This document shows, in pieces, positions 1 to 8,253 of a stretch of 64,000 nucleotides of DNA. This DNA comes from Mycolicibacterium fortuitum subsp. fortuitum (GTDB lineage: Bacteria; Actinomycetota; Actinomycetes; Mycobacteriales; Mycobacteriaceae), in assembly GCF_022179545.1 (NCBI RefSeq), contig NZ_AP025518.1, forward strand, positions 4,774,001 through 4,838,000, read 5' to 3'. A model generated the notes under the pieces. The model did no database searches. It was not told the DNA's origin and was given only the letters and a program-made list of their open reading frames with translations. The stretch's first letter is position 1. Every line of letters starts with the position of its first letter. Both the position numbers and the translations under genes were made by a program.

Positions 1-41
1 TCACAACCGACAATTCAGCACTGCATACATCTTGGCCCCGG

Positions 42-100
42 CGAACGTGACGCTCGTACACGAACCTTCGCCCGGTTTTCGTGCGTAACCGCCACGCTCG
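42..100. repeat. Dispersed hairpin repeat, copy 1
   Basis: Imperfect nested inverted repeat with outer arms CGAACGTG (42-49) and CACGCTCG (93-100) and an inner CACGAA/TTCGTG pair. It lies just past the stop codon of the minus-strand VOC gene. About 60 bases are nearly identical to copy 2 at 564-623. It probably acts as a terminator for the VOC gene. Bases 1-41 show nothing I can name. Confidence 0.6.
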
Positions 101-112
101 CGGCGCAGATCG

Positions 113-511
113 TCAGACCCCGAACTTGGAGCGCGCTTCCTCAGTGACCGGCGTGAACAAGTTGACCAGGTTGCCGTCGGGATCGCGAAACAGCAGCGCC
201 CGATTGCCCCATGGCATCGTCGTCGGCTCCGTGACGACGTCGTGCAATCGCTCGTGAAGGCGCGCGTACTCGGCGTCCACATCATCGACGATGTACTCGA
301 CGATCACACTCCGGTTGGCTGCGGGCTCGGCGGACCCGACGCCGAACAGCGGAACGGTCTTGTCGCTGCCGATGGCCAGTGTGCCAACCGGCGTGGGAAT
401 CTCGGCGAACAGTTCGTTGGCCCAGATCGCGTCGACCCCGGTGACTGCCTCGTAGAACGAGACGAGGCGCTTGACGTCGGCGGTGATGATTCGGAGCGAA
501 ACCAGCTTCAT
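113..511 (-). CDS. VOC (glyoxalase/bleomycin-resistance fold) family protein
   Basis: A 132-residue single-domain VOC protein. The sequence shows the family's beta-alpha-beta-beta-beta pattern: an N-terminal strand reading LVSLRIITADV, a helix with a conserved FYEAVTG, a central variable part, and a C-terminal strand ending in FRDPDGNLVNLF. That FRDPDGN motif is typical of VOC proteins. Such proteins bind a divalent metal and act as dioxygenases, isomerases, lyases or antibiotic-binding proteins, and the substrate cannot be read from the sequence. I chose the ATG at 511 over the GTG at 520 because a TAGGGT -10 hexamer sits exactly 7 nt upstream of it, fitting a leaderless transcript. It is monocistronic between two hairpin repeats. 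Confidence 0.8.
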   Translation of the reverse strand: MKLVSLRIITADVKRLVSFYEAVTGVDAIWANELFAEIPTPVGTLAIGSDKTVPLFGVGSAEPAANRSVIVEYIVDDVDAEYARLHERLHDVVTEPTTMPWGNRALLFRDPDGNLVNLFTPVTEEARSKFGV

Positions 512-518
512 GCCGCGC

Positions 519-524
519 ACCCTA
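519..524 (-). promoter_or_regulatory. Leaderless -10 element of the VOC gene
   Basis: TAGGGT on the minus strand, followed by 7 nt and then the ATG at 511. It matches the mycobacterial TANNNT -10 element and implies transcription starting at or next to the start codon. Confidence 0.55.
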
Positions 525-563
525 AGTCAGACCACCGACATCGGCCGCGTGCTGCGCTCCCCC

Positions 564-623
564 GCGAGCGTGACGCTCGTGCAGACAACTCGCCCGGTTT
601 TCGTGCATAGCTGCCACGCTCGC
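564..623. repeat. Dispersed hairpin repeat, copy 2
   Basis: Perfect 9-bp arms GCGAGCGTG (564-572) and CACGCTCGC (615-623) enclose a core, CGCCCGGTTTTCGTGC, shared with copy 1. It lies 13 bases past the stop of the DUF1801 gene on the minus strand, so it probably serves as that gene's terminator. Confidence 0.6.
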
Positions 624-636
624 GGCGCATACACGT

Positions 637-996
637 TTACTCGACCGCGGCGCGGACAATCTCGGCAACACGCTGCTCGGTGACATCGTCCAAGTCCTGG
701 AAGTACCAGGCCGCAGGAATCAGCAGTCCGTCCTTCCCGCCGGCGGGCTTGAGGGTGGCCTTCTCGCTCACCCCAAGGCTCATCAACTCGTCATTCCGGA
801 AGAAGACGAGGACGGGACTACTCGCCGACTTTGCATAGCCCGGCATGCCGTACCAGATGCGCGGCTTGAGTTCGGGCGCAGCGGCAACGATCACGTCGTG
901 CATGCGTCGCATCACAGCGCGCGCCGGCTCATCCATACCCTCGATCTTGTCGAGCACCTGCTTGAGGTTCTTGTCGTCCTTGGAAGCCACCGTCAT
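637..996 (-). CDS. DUF1801 (YdhG-like) family protein
   Basis: A 119-residue protein of the DUF1801/YdhG fold. Visible hallmarks are the N-terminal helix with VLDKIEGMDEPARAVMRRMHDVI, the APELKPRIWYGMPGYAK segment, and the LVFFRNDELMSLGVSE strand region. Related Bacillus proteins have been called frataxin-like iron chaperones, but a function in mycobacteria is not established. The ATG at 996 was chosen over the upstream in-frame GTG at 1143 because GAAAGGAC lies just upstream as a ribosome-binding site and the family domain begins here. The gene stands alone between hairpin repeats 2 and 3. Confidence 0.75.
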   Translation of the reverse strand: MTVASKDDKNLKQVLDKIEGMDEPARAVMRRMHDVIVAAAPELKPRIWYGMPGYAKSASSPVLVFFRNDELMSLGVSEKATLKPAGGKDGLLIPAAWYFQDLDDVTEQRVAEIVRAAVE

Positions 997-1222
997 GTCC
1001 TTTCGCCGGCCGGTATCGACCACCGGCACAATGGAATTGGCGCGCCAGAAGGCGCAGCACCCCATTCGGACATGTCCTGATGAGCTCAGGCCTCTCCGCA
1101 ATGATTCAGGTGATCGTTCACCTGGAAGCGCAGAAAGTGGCAAGCGTTGTCGCCACCATCAGCACGTTAACACGGGAGCACACGCTGCGGGCGCATGAGC
1201 TCAAGCGCGCACGACCGCCTGA

Positions 1223-1280
1223 CGAGCGTGGCCCCTGTGCACGAAATTGATGCCGTATGCGTGCACATCCGTCACGCTCG
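1223..1280. repeat. Dispersed hairpin repeat, copy 3 (diverged)
   Basis: Nested inverted repeat with outer arms CGAGCGTG (1223-1230) and CACGCTCG (1273-1280) and inner arms TGTGCACG (1236-1243) and CGTGCACA (1260-1267). It is only 5 bases from the ychF stop codon, the same position that copies 1 and 2 hold at their genes. It is a likely terminator. Confidence 0.6.
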
Positions 1281-1285
1281 GCGCA

Positions 1286-2359
1286 CTACACGTTGAAGCG
1301 GAACTCCACGACGTCCCCGTCGGCCATGACGTAGTCCTTGCCTTCCATGCGGACCTTTCCCGCGGCCTTGGCCGCGGCCATCGACCCGGCCTCGACGAGA
1401 TCGTCGAACGAGACCACCTCGGCCTTGATGAAGCCCTTCTCGAAGTCGGTGTGGATGACGCCGGCCGCCTTGGGTGCGGTATCGCCCTGGTGGATCGTCC
1501 AGGCGCGTGACTCCTTGGGGCCTGCCGTCAGATAGGTCTGCAGCTTCAGGGTGTGGAAGCCGGCGCGGGCCAGTGCATCGAGACCGCGCTCGGACTGCCC
1601 GATCGACTCCAGCAGCTCCTGGGCCGACTCGTCGTCGAGCTCGATCAGCTCAGACTCGATCTTGGCGTCCAGGAACACCGCATCCGCCGGGGCCACCAGC
1701 TCGCGCAGCTCGGCCTGCTTGGCCGGGTCGGTCAGCACCGACTCGTCGGCGTTGAACACGTACAGGAACGGCTTGGTGGTCATCAGGTTGAGCTCACGCA
1801 GGATCGACCAGTCCTTGCCGGTCGAGAACAGCGTCTTGCCGTCGTCGAAAATCGCCTGCGCGGCGACTGCGGCATCCAGGACCGGCTTGCGCTCCTTGTT
1901 GTTGCGGGCTTCCTTCTCCAGGCGCGGCACCGCCTTCTCCAGCGTCTGCATGTCCGCGAGGATCAGCTCGGTCTCGATCACCTCGATGTCCGACCGCGGG
2001 TCCACCCGCCCGTCGACGTGGACCACGTCGTCGTCGGCGAACACCCGGACCACCTGACAGATGGCGTCGCATTCACGGATGTTGGCCAGGAACTTGTTGC
2101 CGAGCCCGGCGCCTTCTGATGCACCTTTGACGATCCCGGCGATATCCACGAACGTCACCGGGGCCGGCACGGTCTTCTCCGAACCGAAGATCTCGGCGAG
2201 CTTGTCGAGCCGGGGATCGGGCAACGGCACCACGCCCTCATTGGGCTCGATGGTCGCAAACGGGTAGTTGGCCGCCAACACGTCGTTACGTGTCAGGGCA
2301 TTGAACAGAGTCGACTTTCCGACGTTCGGCAAACCGACGATTCCCAGGTTCAGGCTCAC
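1286..2359 (-). CDS. ychF: Ribosome-binding ATPase YchF (OLA1/Obg family)
   Basis: A 357-residue P-loop NTPase of the TRAFAC Obg class. It begins with the G1 motif GLPNVGKST at about residues 7-15, followed by [23 protein letters not shown] (the G3 region) and a coiled-coil insertion, and it ends with the TGS-like C-terminal domain ([14 protein letters not shown], then [17 protein letters not shown]). The family preferentially hydrolyses ATP and associates with ribosomes and stress responses. The GTG at 2359 gives the usual MSLNLGIVG start and a length of 357, which I recall for Rv1112. A GTG at 2368 is also possible. A TAGACT hexamer lies 9 nt upstream of 2359. The gene is transcribed divergently from the DUF6542 gene. 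Confidence 0.95.
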   Translation of the reverse strand: MSLNLGIVGLPNVGKSTLFNALTRNDVLAANYPFATIEPNEGVVPLPDPRLDKLAEIFGSEKTVPAPVTFVDIAGIVKGASEGAGLGNKFLANIRECDAICQVVRVFADDDVVHVDGRVDPRSDIEVIETELILADMQTLEKAVPRLEKEARNNKERKPVLDAAVAAQAIFDDGKTLFSTGKDWSILRELNLMTTKPFLYVFNADESVLTDPAKQAELRELVAPADAVFLDAKIESELIELDDESAQELLESIGQSERGLDALARAGFHTLKLQTYLTAGPKESRAWTIHQGDTAPKAAGVIHTDFEKGFIKAEVVSFDDLVEAGSMAAAKAAGKVRMEGKDYVMADGDVVEFRFNV

Positions 2360-2431
2360 AGGGACCACAGTCTAGGCCGGTGTGACCGGCACGCCAGCGC
2401 GAGCTGGCAGCACACGGCCAGACTGAGCCGG

Positions 2432-2437
2432 TACGGT
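2432..2437 (+). promoter_or_regulatory. Leaderless -10 element of the DUF6542 gene
   Basis: TACGGT followed by exactly 6 nt and then the GTG at 2444. This fits a leaderless mycobacterial promoter and supports that start. Confidence 0.55.
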
Positions 2438-2443
2438 CTACGT

Positions 2444-3622
2444 GTGTCAGGACAGCGCGCACAGTCGGCAGTGCCGGCTGATCATCGCTCTGTACACCCG
2501 CGATTCGCCGGTGTGCCGTGGTGGGGAGCTGTCCTTTTGGCTATCACGGCTACCGCCATCGGCTTTGCCTTCGATGCCGGTTCGGGTGACCGCGAACTCA
2601 GCTCGGTGTTCGCCACCTGCTATTCGCTCGGTTGCATCTTGGCGGTTCTGGCGGTTCAGCAGGCCGGCCTGTTCACCGCGGTCATCCAGCCTCCGCTGAT
2701 CCTGTTCGTGGCCGTGCCCGGGTCGTATTTCCTGTTCCACGGCGGCGAGCTGGGTGGCGTCAAAGACCTCGCGATCAACTGCGGTTATCCGCTGATCGAA
2801 CGCTTCCCTCTGATGCTGTTCCTCTCGGCGACAGTGCTGCTGATCGGCCTCGGCCGGTGGTACGTCGGTCTGTCCTGGCGCAAGGAAGTGGACGCGGACG
2901 ACGCCAGCGCGAGCGCCGCGGGCGCCAAAAAGACACCGACCTCGGCGATTGTGTCGTCTGTCACAGCGAAACTTTCCGGGCTGGTTCTCCGCAAACCCGC
3001 CACCGCGTCGACGCGCCGTGATCGGGCGGCCGAGCACGACCCGGCCGCAGACGTTCCGCCGCGCCGACGTCCGTCGGACCGTCCGCCACGTCGACGCCCC
3101 GCCGGCGCGGAGCCCGGCGCAGGCGCAGCAGCGGCCGCCGGAGCGGGCTCAGGCCGGCCCAGAGGCGAGCGCAGGCCCACCAAGCGCACCGCACCACCTC
3201 GGCCCCGTCCGAGCCGCGCCGCAGCGGCCGATCTCGGCAGCGAACTCGACGGCGCGATTCCCGAACGTCCGCGGCGGCCCAGGCCCCCGCGCGCAACTGA
3301 GCCCGGAACCGGCGAGCCACGCCGCCGGGTGCGCACGCAGCCACGTGAACCGCGCAAGCAGCCGCCACCGGAGCGCCGTGAGGCTGCCGCATTCGACACC
3401 CCACGGGAACGCCCGCAGCGGCCGCGTCGCCGCTTCGACGACTACCAGCCGTTCGAGGATTCGTTCGACCCGCCCACCGGTTCCGGCCGTTCGACGCACC
3501 ATCCGGTGTCCCGGGTGCGGTACCGCGGATCTGATGACGAGGACCACCGCGTGGAGCACCGGACCCGGCCGCGCCCCCGGTCAACCTCCAGGGGCCGTCA
3601 CTCGTGGGAGTACGACAACTAG
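2444..3622 (+). CDS. DUF6542-type membrane protein (Rv1111c-like)
   Basis: A 392-residue protein in two very different halves. Residues about 25-140 hold four hydrophobic segments (WWGAVLLAITATAIGFAF; YSLGCILAVLAVQQAGLF; PPLILFVAVPGSYFLFHG; FPLMLFLSATVLLIGLG), so this part is an integral membrane domain. From about residue 180 to the end it is disordered and rich in Arg, Pro and Ala, with a strong positive charge, suggesting a cytoplasmic tail able to bind nucleic acid or acidic partners. The function is unknown. The position next to ychF and convergent with ispH matches Rv1111c. It ends 7 bases from the ispH stop. Confidence 0.8.
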   Translation: MSGQRAQSAVPADHRSVHPRFAGVPWWGAVLLAITATAIGFAFDAGSGDRELSSVFATCYSLGCILAVLAVQQAGLFTAVIQPPLILFVAVPGSYFLFHGGELGGVKDLAINCGYPLIERFPLMLFLSATVLLIGLGRWYVGLSWRKEVDADDASASAAGAKKTPTSAIVSSVTAKLSGLVLRKPATASTRRDRAAEHDPAADVPPRRRPSDRPPRRRPAGAEPGAGAAAAAGAGSGRPRGERRPTKRTAPPRPRPSRAAAADLGSELDGAIPERPRRPRPPRATEPGTGEPRRRVRTQPREPRKQPPPERREAAAFDTPRERPQRPRRRFDDYQPFEDSFDPPTGSGRSTHHPVSRVRYRGSDDEDHRVEHRTRPRPRSTSRGRHSWEYDN

Positions 3623-3629
3623 AGCCTGC

Positions 3630-4643
3630 TCAGGCGCGCGGCGGACGGATCTCCCGTGGCAGGGCGAACACCAGCGTCTCGTTGGCGGTGGTCACCGGCT
3701 GCACAGTCCCATAGCCATATTCGGCGAGCCGCTCGAGCACACCGCGGACCAACACCTCGGGCACCGACGCCCCTGAGGTGACACCCACCGTGGTGACGCC
3801 TTCGAGCCAGGCCGGATCGATGTCTTCGGCGTAATCCACCAGATGCGACGCCTGCGAGCCGGCGCCGAGGGCCACCTCGACCAGACGCACCGAGTTCGAC
3901 GAGTTACGCGAGCCGACCACGATCACCAGTTCGCACTCGGGTGCCATCGCCTTGACGGCGACCTGACGGTTCTGCGTGGCGTAGCAGATGTCATCACTCG
4001 GCGGGTCCTGCAGCGTCGGGAACTTCTCCCGGAGCCGGCGCACCGTCTCCATGGTCTCGTCCACGCTCAGAGTGGTCTGCGACAGCCAGATGACCTTGTT
4101 CGGGTCACGCACCGTGACCTTGTCCACCGCATCGGGATTGTCGACCACCTGAACGTGGTCAGGCGCCTCACCCGCGGTTCCGACGACCTCTTCGTGGCCT
4201 TCGTGACCGATCAGCAGGATGTCGTAATCGTCGCGGGCAAATCGCTTGGCCTCGTTGTGCACCTTGGTCACCAGCGGGCAGGTGGCATCGATGACCTGCA
4301 GACTGCGGGCAGCGGCGGTCTCGTGCACGGTCGGGGCGACGCCGTGCGCGGAGAACACCACGATGGCCCCTTCGGGCACCTCGTCGGTCTCGTCGACGAA
4401 CACCGCGCCGGCCTTCGCCAGTGTCTCCACCACATGCTTGTTGTGCACAATCTCGTGACGCACGTAGACGGGAGCGCCGTGTTTCTCCAGGGCGCGCTCA
4501 ACGGTCTCGACGGCGCGGTCCACACCCGCGCAGTACCCGCGCGGTTCGGCGAGCAGGACTCGCTTGCCGTGGGCTTCCGAACCGCCGCCTGACCTCACCG
4601 AGCTGGTGGCACCCGGGATACCCATGTTGATTGTCGGCGGCAT
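3630..4643 (-). CDS. ispH: 4-hydroxy-3-methylbut-2-enyl diphosphate reductase
   Basis: A 337-residue [4Fe-4S] enzyme of the last step of the MEP pathway, reducing HMBPP to IPP and DMAPP in the cytoplasm. Visible features are the N-terminal cluster-ligand segment [23 protein letters not shown], the [10 protein letters not shown] motif, the second cysteine in [12 protein letters not shown], and the third in [11 protein letters not shown], with [14 protein letters not shown] in the substrate pocket. The ATG at 4643 gives the [12 protein letters not shown] start that resembles the M. tuberculosis LytB2/IspH start. It is divergent from the lipid-droplet-type gene across about 60 bases. The product feeds decaprenyl phosphate and menaquinone synthesis. 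Confidence 0.96.
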   Translation of the reverse strand: MPPTINMGIPGATSSVRSGGGSEAHGKRVLLAEPRGYCAGVDRAVETVERALEKHGAPVYVRHEIVHNKHVVETLAKAGAVFVDETDEVPEGAIVVFSAHGVAPTVHETAAARSLQVIDATCPLVTKVHNEAKRFARDDYDILLIGHEGHEEVVGTAGEAPDHVQVVDNPDAVDKVTVRDPNKVIWLSQTTLSVDETMETVRRLREKFPTLQDPPSDDICYATQNRQVAVKAMAPECELVIVVGSRNSSNSVRLVEVALGAGSQASHLVDYAEDIDPAWLEGVTTVGVTSGASVPEVLVRGVLERLAEYGYGTVQPVTTANETLVFALPREIRPPRA

Positions 4644-4693
4644 GTCTCCAGGGTACGGGGCCACAACGCAACGGAGCCAACCGTGGCTGTGGC

Positions 4694-4699
4694 TAGTCT
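4694..4699 (+). promoter_or_regulatory. Leaderless -10 element of the lipid-droplet-type gene
   Basis: TAGTCT followed by 6 nt and then the ATG at 4706. It favours the ATG at 4706 over the GTG at 4700 and indicates a leaderless transcript. Confidence 0.6.
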
Positions 4700-4705
4700 G
4701 TGCAC

Positions 4706-5287
4706 ATGGGAACTGCACCGTACGGGGTTCGGCTGCTGGTGGGTGCGGCAGCGACCGCGATCGAGGAAACTCGCAAGCTGCCCCAAACCATCCTGACCTA
4801 CCCCATGACGGTGGCCAGCCAGGCGGCCAACCTCGTCATGCACGTCCAGCAGAACCTTGCCGAGCTGGTGGTCAAGGGCGACGAAACGCTCGAACAGCTG
4901 TTTCCGCCCAAGGACGAACAGCCCGAGTGGGCCACCTTCGACGAGGATCTCGAGTCCGATCTCGACGATGACACCGCCGATGACTCGCAGGCGACCGACG
5001 GCGAGCGGCGGACCGAGGGACGCTTTGCCCTCTACAGCACCGGGGAGCCCGAGTCGGCGCCATCGTCGAACGGCAAGGCCACGGCTGCCTCCGACCCGGC
5101 AGCCGCGCCGGCCATCGCGGGCGAGCTCGGCTACGACACGCTCACCCTGGCTCAGCTGCGGGCGCGGTTGACGTCGCTGAAGGTGGCCGACCTCGAGGCG
5201 CTGCTGGCCTACGAGGAGGCCGGGCGGGCTCGCGCGCCGTTCGTCACGTTGCTCGCCAACAGGATCACCCGCGCGACCGCGAAGTGA
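4706..5287 (+). CDS. Lipid droplet-associated-type protein (Rv1109c-like)
   Basis: A 193-residue protein. The N-terminal amphipathic or hydrophobic region (residues 1-60, [19 protein letters not shown], then [18 protein letters not shown]) could lie on a lipid surface. A conserved [16 protein letters not shown] motif follows, then an acidic low-complexity linker (about 90-135) and a C-terminal helical hairpin, [31 protein letters not shown], ending in [14 protein letters not shown]. Actinobacterial relatives are annotated as lipid droplet-associated. Direct function in mycobacteria is not known to me. Its stop overlaps the start of xseA (GTGA), so it is the first gene of an operon with xseAB. 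Confidence 0.75.
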   Translation: MGTAPYGVRLLVGAAATAIEETRKLPQTILTYPMTVASQAANLVMHVQQNLAELVVKGDETLEQLFPPKDEQPEWATFDEDLESDLDDDTADDSQATDGERRTEGRFALYSTGEPESAPSSNGKATAASDPAAAPAIAGELGYDTLTLAQLRARLTSLKVADLEALLAYEEAGRARAPFVTLLANRITRATAK

Positions 5288-6513
5288 CCGAGCCGGGCCA
5301 GTCACCGGAGAACCCTTGGCCGGTCCGCGCCGTGGCGACCCGCGTCGCCAAGTGGATCGACCGGCTCGGCACCGTGTGGGTCGAAGGACAGCTCACCGAG
5401 CTCAAGATCCGTCCGGATTCCAAGACCGTCTTCATGGTGTTGCGGGATCCGGCCGCCGACATGTCCCTGACCCTGACGTGCCCGCGCGACCTGGTGCGCA
5501 ACGCCCCGGTCAAGCTGTCCGAGGGCACGCAGGTGATCATCTGCGGCAAGCCCAATTTCTACACCGGCCGCGGTACGTTCTCGTTGCGGGTCAGCGAGAT
5601 TCGCGCGGTCGGCATCGGTGAGCTGCTGGCCCGGATCGAGCGGTTGCGCCGGCTGTTGGAGGCCGAAGGCCTGTTCGATCCGCGACTCAAGCGGCCGATC
5701 CCCTTTCTGCCCAACACCGTCGGCCTGATCACCGGACGCGCCTCCGCCGCGGAGCGGGACGTGACCACGGTTGCCACATCCCGCTGGCCGGCGGTGCGCT
5801 TCACGATCCGCAACACCATCGTTCAAGGGCCGAACGCGGTGCCCCAGATCATCGATGCCCTGGCGGCGCTGGACGCCGACCCCGACGTCGACGTCATCGT
5901 CCTGGCCCGCGGCGGCGGCAGCGTCGAGGACATGCTGCCGTTCTCCGACGAGACGCTGTGCCGGGCCATCGTCGCCTGCCGCACCCCCGTGGTCAGCGCG
6001 ATCGGCCACGAACCGGACACTCCGCTGTCCGACCTGGTCGCCGACCTGCGCGCCGCCACCCCGACCGACGCGGCCAAGCGGATCGTGCCCGACGCGGCCG
6101 CCGAGCAGGCACTGATCGCCGATCTGCACCGGCGCAGTGCCCGGGCGCTGCGCAACTGGGTGCATCGCGAACAGCATCATCTGCAGCAGTTGCGCAGCCG
6201 GCCGGTGCTCGCCCAGCCACTGGCCGCGATCGACGCCCGCGTCGACGAGATCACTCGCGCACGAGCCACGGCTCAGCGCGACATCACCCGGCTGATCGAC
6301 GGGCAGGCCGACACCATCGGCCATCTGTCGGCGCGTCTGACCGCGCTCGGGCCGGCGGCGACGCTGGCCCGCGGGTATGCGGTGGTGCAGACGGTCCCGA
6401 CGGCGGGCGAGCCGACGGTTCTGCGTTCAGTGGCCGACGCACCGGAAGGCACCCGCCTACGGGTCCGGGTGTCGGACGGAGTCATAGCGGCGGTCAGCGA
6501 CGGCAGTGAGTAG
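5284..6513 (+). CDS. xseA: Exodeoxyribonuclease VII large subunit
   Basis: A 409-residue catalytic subunit of exonuclease VII, which degrades single-stranded DNA in both directions to oligonucleotides. It has an N-terminal OB-fold ([24 protein letters not shown], about residues 38-100) and the family core [39 protein letters not shown] and [29 protein letters not shown] long coiled-coil helix (about 275-345) follows and binds XseB copies, then a C-terminal segment [15 protein letters not shown]. The GTG start at 5284 overlaps the upstream stop by 4 nt, indicating translational coupling. The length fits the family. Confidence 0.96.
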   Translation: MTEPGQSPENPWPVRAVATRVAKWIDRLGTVWVEGQLTELKIRPDSKTVFMVLRDPAADMSLTLTCPRDLVRNAPVKLSEGTQVIICGKPNFYTGRGTFSLRVSEIRAVGIGELLARIERLRRLLEAEGLFDPRLKRPIPFLPNTVGLITGRASAAERDVTTVATSRWPAVRFTIRNTIVQGPNAVPQIIDALAALDADPDVDVIVLARGGGSVEDMLPFSDETLCRAIVACRTPVVSAIGHEPDTPLSDLVADLRAATPTDAAKRIVPDAAAEQALIADLHRRSARALRNWVHREQHHLQQLRSRPVLAQPLAAIDARVDEITRARATAQRDITRLIDGQADTIGHLSARLTALGPAATLARGYAVVQTVPTAGEPTVLRSVADAPEGTRLRVRVSDGVIAAVSDGSE

Positions 6514-6527
6514 AAGGTGCGAGCATC

Positions 6528-6746
6528 GTGAGTATTAAGCCTATTAGTGAATTGGGCTATGAAGAGGCCCGGGATGAACTGATTGCCGTCGTGCAGCAGT
6601 TGGAGCAGGGTGGGCTCGATCTCGATGCTTCGCTCAATCTCTGGGAGCGCGGCGAGAAGCTGGCACAACGATGTGAAGAACACTTAGCCGGAGCCCGGCA
6701 GCGCGTGGAGCAGGCACTCGCCGCTCGCGAGCCGGAAGACGATTGA
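6528..6746 (+). CDS. xseB: Exodeoxyribonuclease VII small subunit
   Basis: A 72-residue protein with the family signature GYEEARDELIAVVQQLEQGGLDLDASLNLWERGEKLAQRCEEHL, two helices joined by a short turn. Several copies wrap the coiled coil of XseA and are needed for activity. The GTG at 6528 follows an AGAAGGTG ribosome-binding sequence at the end of xseA, 14 bases after its stop. The highly acidic tail (EPEDD) is common in the family. Confidence 0.95.
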   Translation: MSIKPISELGYEEARDELIAVVQQLEQGGLDLDASLNLWERGEKLAQRCEEHLAGARQRVEQALAAREPEDD

Positions 6747-6780
6747 TCCAGCAACCATTTCTGACAATCGGCCTCGAAAC

Positions 6781-6794
6781 TGGAACCTGTTTCA
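6781..6794. promoter_or_regulatory. Probable KstR operator
   Basis: TGGAACCTGTTTCA matches every fixed position of TnnAACnnGTTnnA, the KstR cholesterol-repressor motif as I know it. It ends 2 bases before the -10 hexamer of the 3-beta-HSD gene, so bound KstR would block polymerase. The cholesterol-related product of the downstream gene supports the call. Confidence 0.75.
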
Positions 6795-6796
6795 GT

Positions 6797-6802
6797 TAAG
6801 CT
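6797..6802 (+). promoter_or_regulatory. Leaderless -10 element of the 3-beta-HSD gene
   Basis: TAAGCT followed by 7 nt and the ATG at 6810. It lies directly downstream of the KstR-like operator. Confidence 0.6.
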
Positions 6803-6809
6803 GCCCGTC

Positions 6810-7904
6810 ATGGGTGACGCATCTTTGACCACCGACCTCGGCCGCGTTCTGGTAACCGGCGGCTCCGGCTTCGTCGGCGCCAACCTGGTAACCGAACTGC
6901 TCGACCGCGGATACGCGGTGCGGTCATTCGACCGCGCACCGTCACCGCTGGGCGATCACGCGGGCCTCGAGGTCATCGAGGGCGACATCTGCGACAAGGA
7001 GACCGTCGCCGCAGCCGTCAAGGACATCGACACCGTCATCCACACCGCAGCCATCATCGACCTGATGGGCGGCGCCTCGGTCACCGAGGCGTACCGGCAG
7101 CGCAGCTTCGCCGTCAACGTCGAAGGCACCAAGAACCTGGTGCACGCGTCCCAGGAGGCGGGCGTCAAGCGCTTCGTCTACACCGCCTCCAACAGCGTGG
7201 TGATGGGCGGGCAGGACATCGTCAACGGCGACGAGACCATGCCGTACACCACCCGCTTCAACGACCTCTACACCGAGACCAAAGTCGTGGCGGAGAAATT
7301 CGTGCTCGCCGAGAACGGCAAGCACGACATGCTCACGTGCGCGATCCGGCCCAGTGGCATCTGGGGCCGCGGTGATCAGACCATGTTCCGCAAGGTGTTC
7401 GAGAACGTGCTGGCCGGACACGTCAAGGTGCTGGTCGGCAACAAGAACATCAAGCTGGACAACTCCTACGTGCACAACCTGATCCACGGGTTCATCCTGG
7501 CGGGCCAGCATCTTGTCCCCGGCGGCACCGCACCCGGTCAGGCCTACTTCATCAACGACGGCGAGCCCATCAACATGTTCGAGTTCGCCCGTCCCGTCCT
7601 CGCGGCGTGCGGCCGTCCGCTGCCGACGTTCTACGTGTCAGGACGCCTGGTGCACAAGGTGATGATGGCCTGGCAGTGGCTGCACTTCAAGTTCGCCCTG
7701 CCCGAGCCGTTGATCGAACCCCTTGCGGTGGAACGGCTTTACCTCAACAACTACTTCTCCATCGCCAAGGCCAAGCGCGACCTGGGCTACGAGCCGTTGT
7801 TCACCACCGAGCAGGCCATGGCCGAATGCATGCCCTACTACGTCGAAATGTTCCACCAGATGGAGTCGGCACAGAAGGCGCCTGCGGCAGCGGTCGCCCG
7901 CTGA
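6810..7904 (+). CDS. hsd: 3-beta-hydroxysteroid dehydrogenase / delta5-delta4 isomerase family
   Basis: A 364-residue extended short-chain dehydrogenase. The N-terminal Rossmann motif is TGGSGFVG (about residues 17-24). Asp-Ile after the fourth strand (GDICD) and the catalytic YTETK (Tyr and Lys four apart) are present, as is the IRPSGIWGRGD segment typical of 3-beta-HSD proteins. A hydrophobic stretch near residue 290 (MAWQWLHFKFALPEP) could give membrane contact. The enzyme oxidises cholesterol to cholest-4-en-3-one with NAD+, the first ring step of sterol catabolism. It corresponds to Rv1106c. A perfect KstR-type operator sits at its promoter, predicting sterol-inducible expression. Confidence 0.92.
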   Translation: MGDASLTTDLGRVLVTGGSGFVGANLVTELLDRGYAVRSFDRAPSPLGDHAGLEVIEGDICDKETVAAAVKDIDTVIHTAAIIDLMGGASVTEAYRQRSFAVNVEGTKNLVHASQEAGVKRFVYTASNSVVMGGQDIVNGDETMPYTTRFNDLYTETKVVAEKFVLAENGKHDMLTCAIRPSGIWGRGDQTMFRKVFENVLAGHVKVLVGNKNIKLDNSYVHNLIHGFILAGQHLVPGGTAPGQAYFINDGEPINMFEFARPVLAACGRPLPTFYVSGRLVHKVMMAWQWLHFKFALPEPLIEPLAVERLYLNNYFSIAKAKRDLGYEPLFTTEQAMAECMPYYVEMFHQMESAQKAPAAAVAR

Positions 7905-7923
7905 GTCCGGCAGCGCGAATCAC

Positions 7924-8253
7924 TCACGCCCACAAAGACATCAGCACGACATAGAGCGTCGTACCGGCCAGGATCGACAACAGCGCGCTGCCGCGTACCC
8001 AGTGCAGGACCGCGGTGCAGGCCACAGCGATGCCCAGCCACAGCAGTTGCCGGGTACTGCCATCGGTGTGGCCGCGCACGGTGTAGATCGCCAGCATGGC
8101 CATCACCCCGAGCGGCATGTGTGTACTGAGGTAGCGCACCACGGTGCTGTGCCTCATCGGCGCGAGCACCGCGAACGGCAGCGCGCGCAACGCCCAGGTG
8201 ATGCCGGCCGCGACGGCCACCAGCAGCGCGATGTGACCGGCGCCCTCAGGCAT
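7924..8253 (-). CDS. azlD: Branched-chain amino acid transport protein AzlD
   Basis: A 109-residue, very hydrophobic protein with about four transmembrane helices (HIALLVAVAAGITWALRALPFAVL; LPLGVMAMLAIYTV-like segment; QLLWLGIAVACTAVLHW; SALLSILAGTTLYVVLMSL). It is the small subunit that pairs with AzlC (LIV-E/YgaZH family) to export branched-chain amino acids. The ATG at 8253 overlaps the end of azlC by 8 bases, showing coupling. The short length is normal for AzlD. Confidence 0.88.
   Translation of the reverse strand: MPEGAGHIALLVAVAAGITWALRALPFAVLAPMRHSTVVRYLSTHMPLGVMAMLAIYTVRGHTDGSTRQLLWLGIAVACTAVLHWVRGSALLSILAGTTLYVVLMSLWA

Noticed and set aside
1..285. Open frame on the minus strand at the left end
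   Set aside because: It overlaps the VOC gene in another frame and contains no family signal; the composition is that of a shadow frame.
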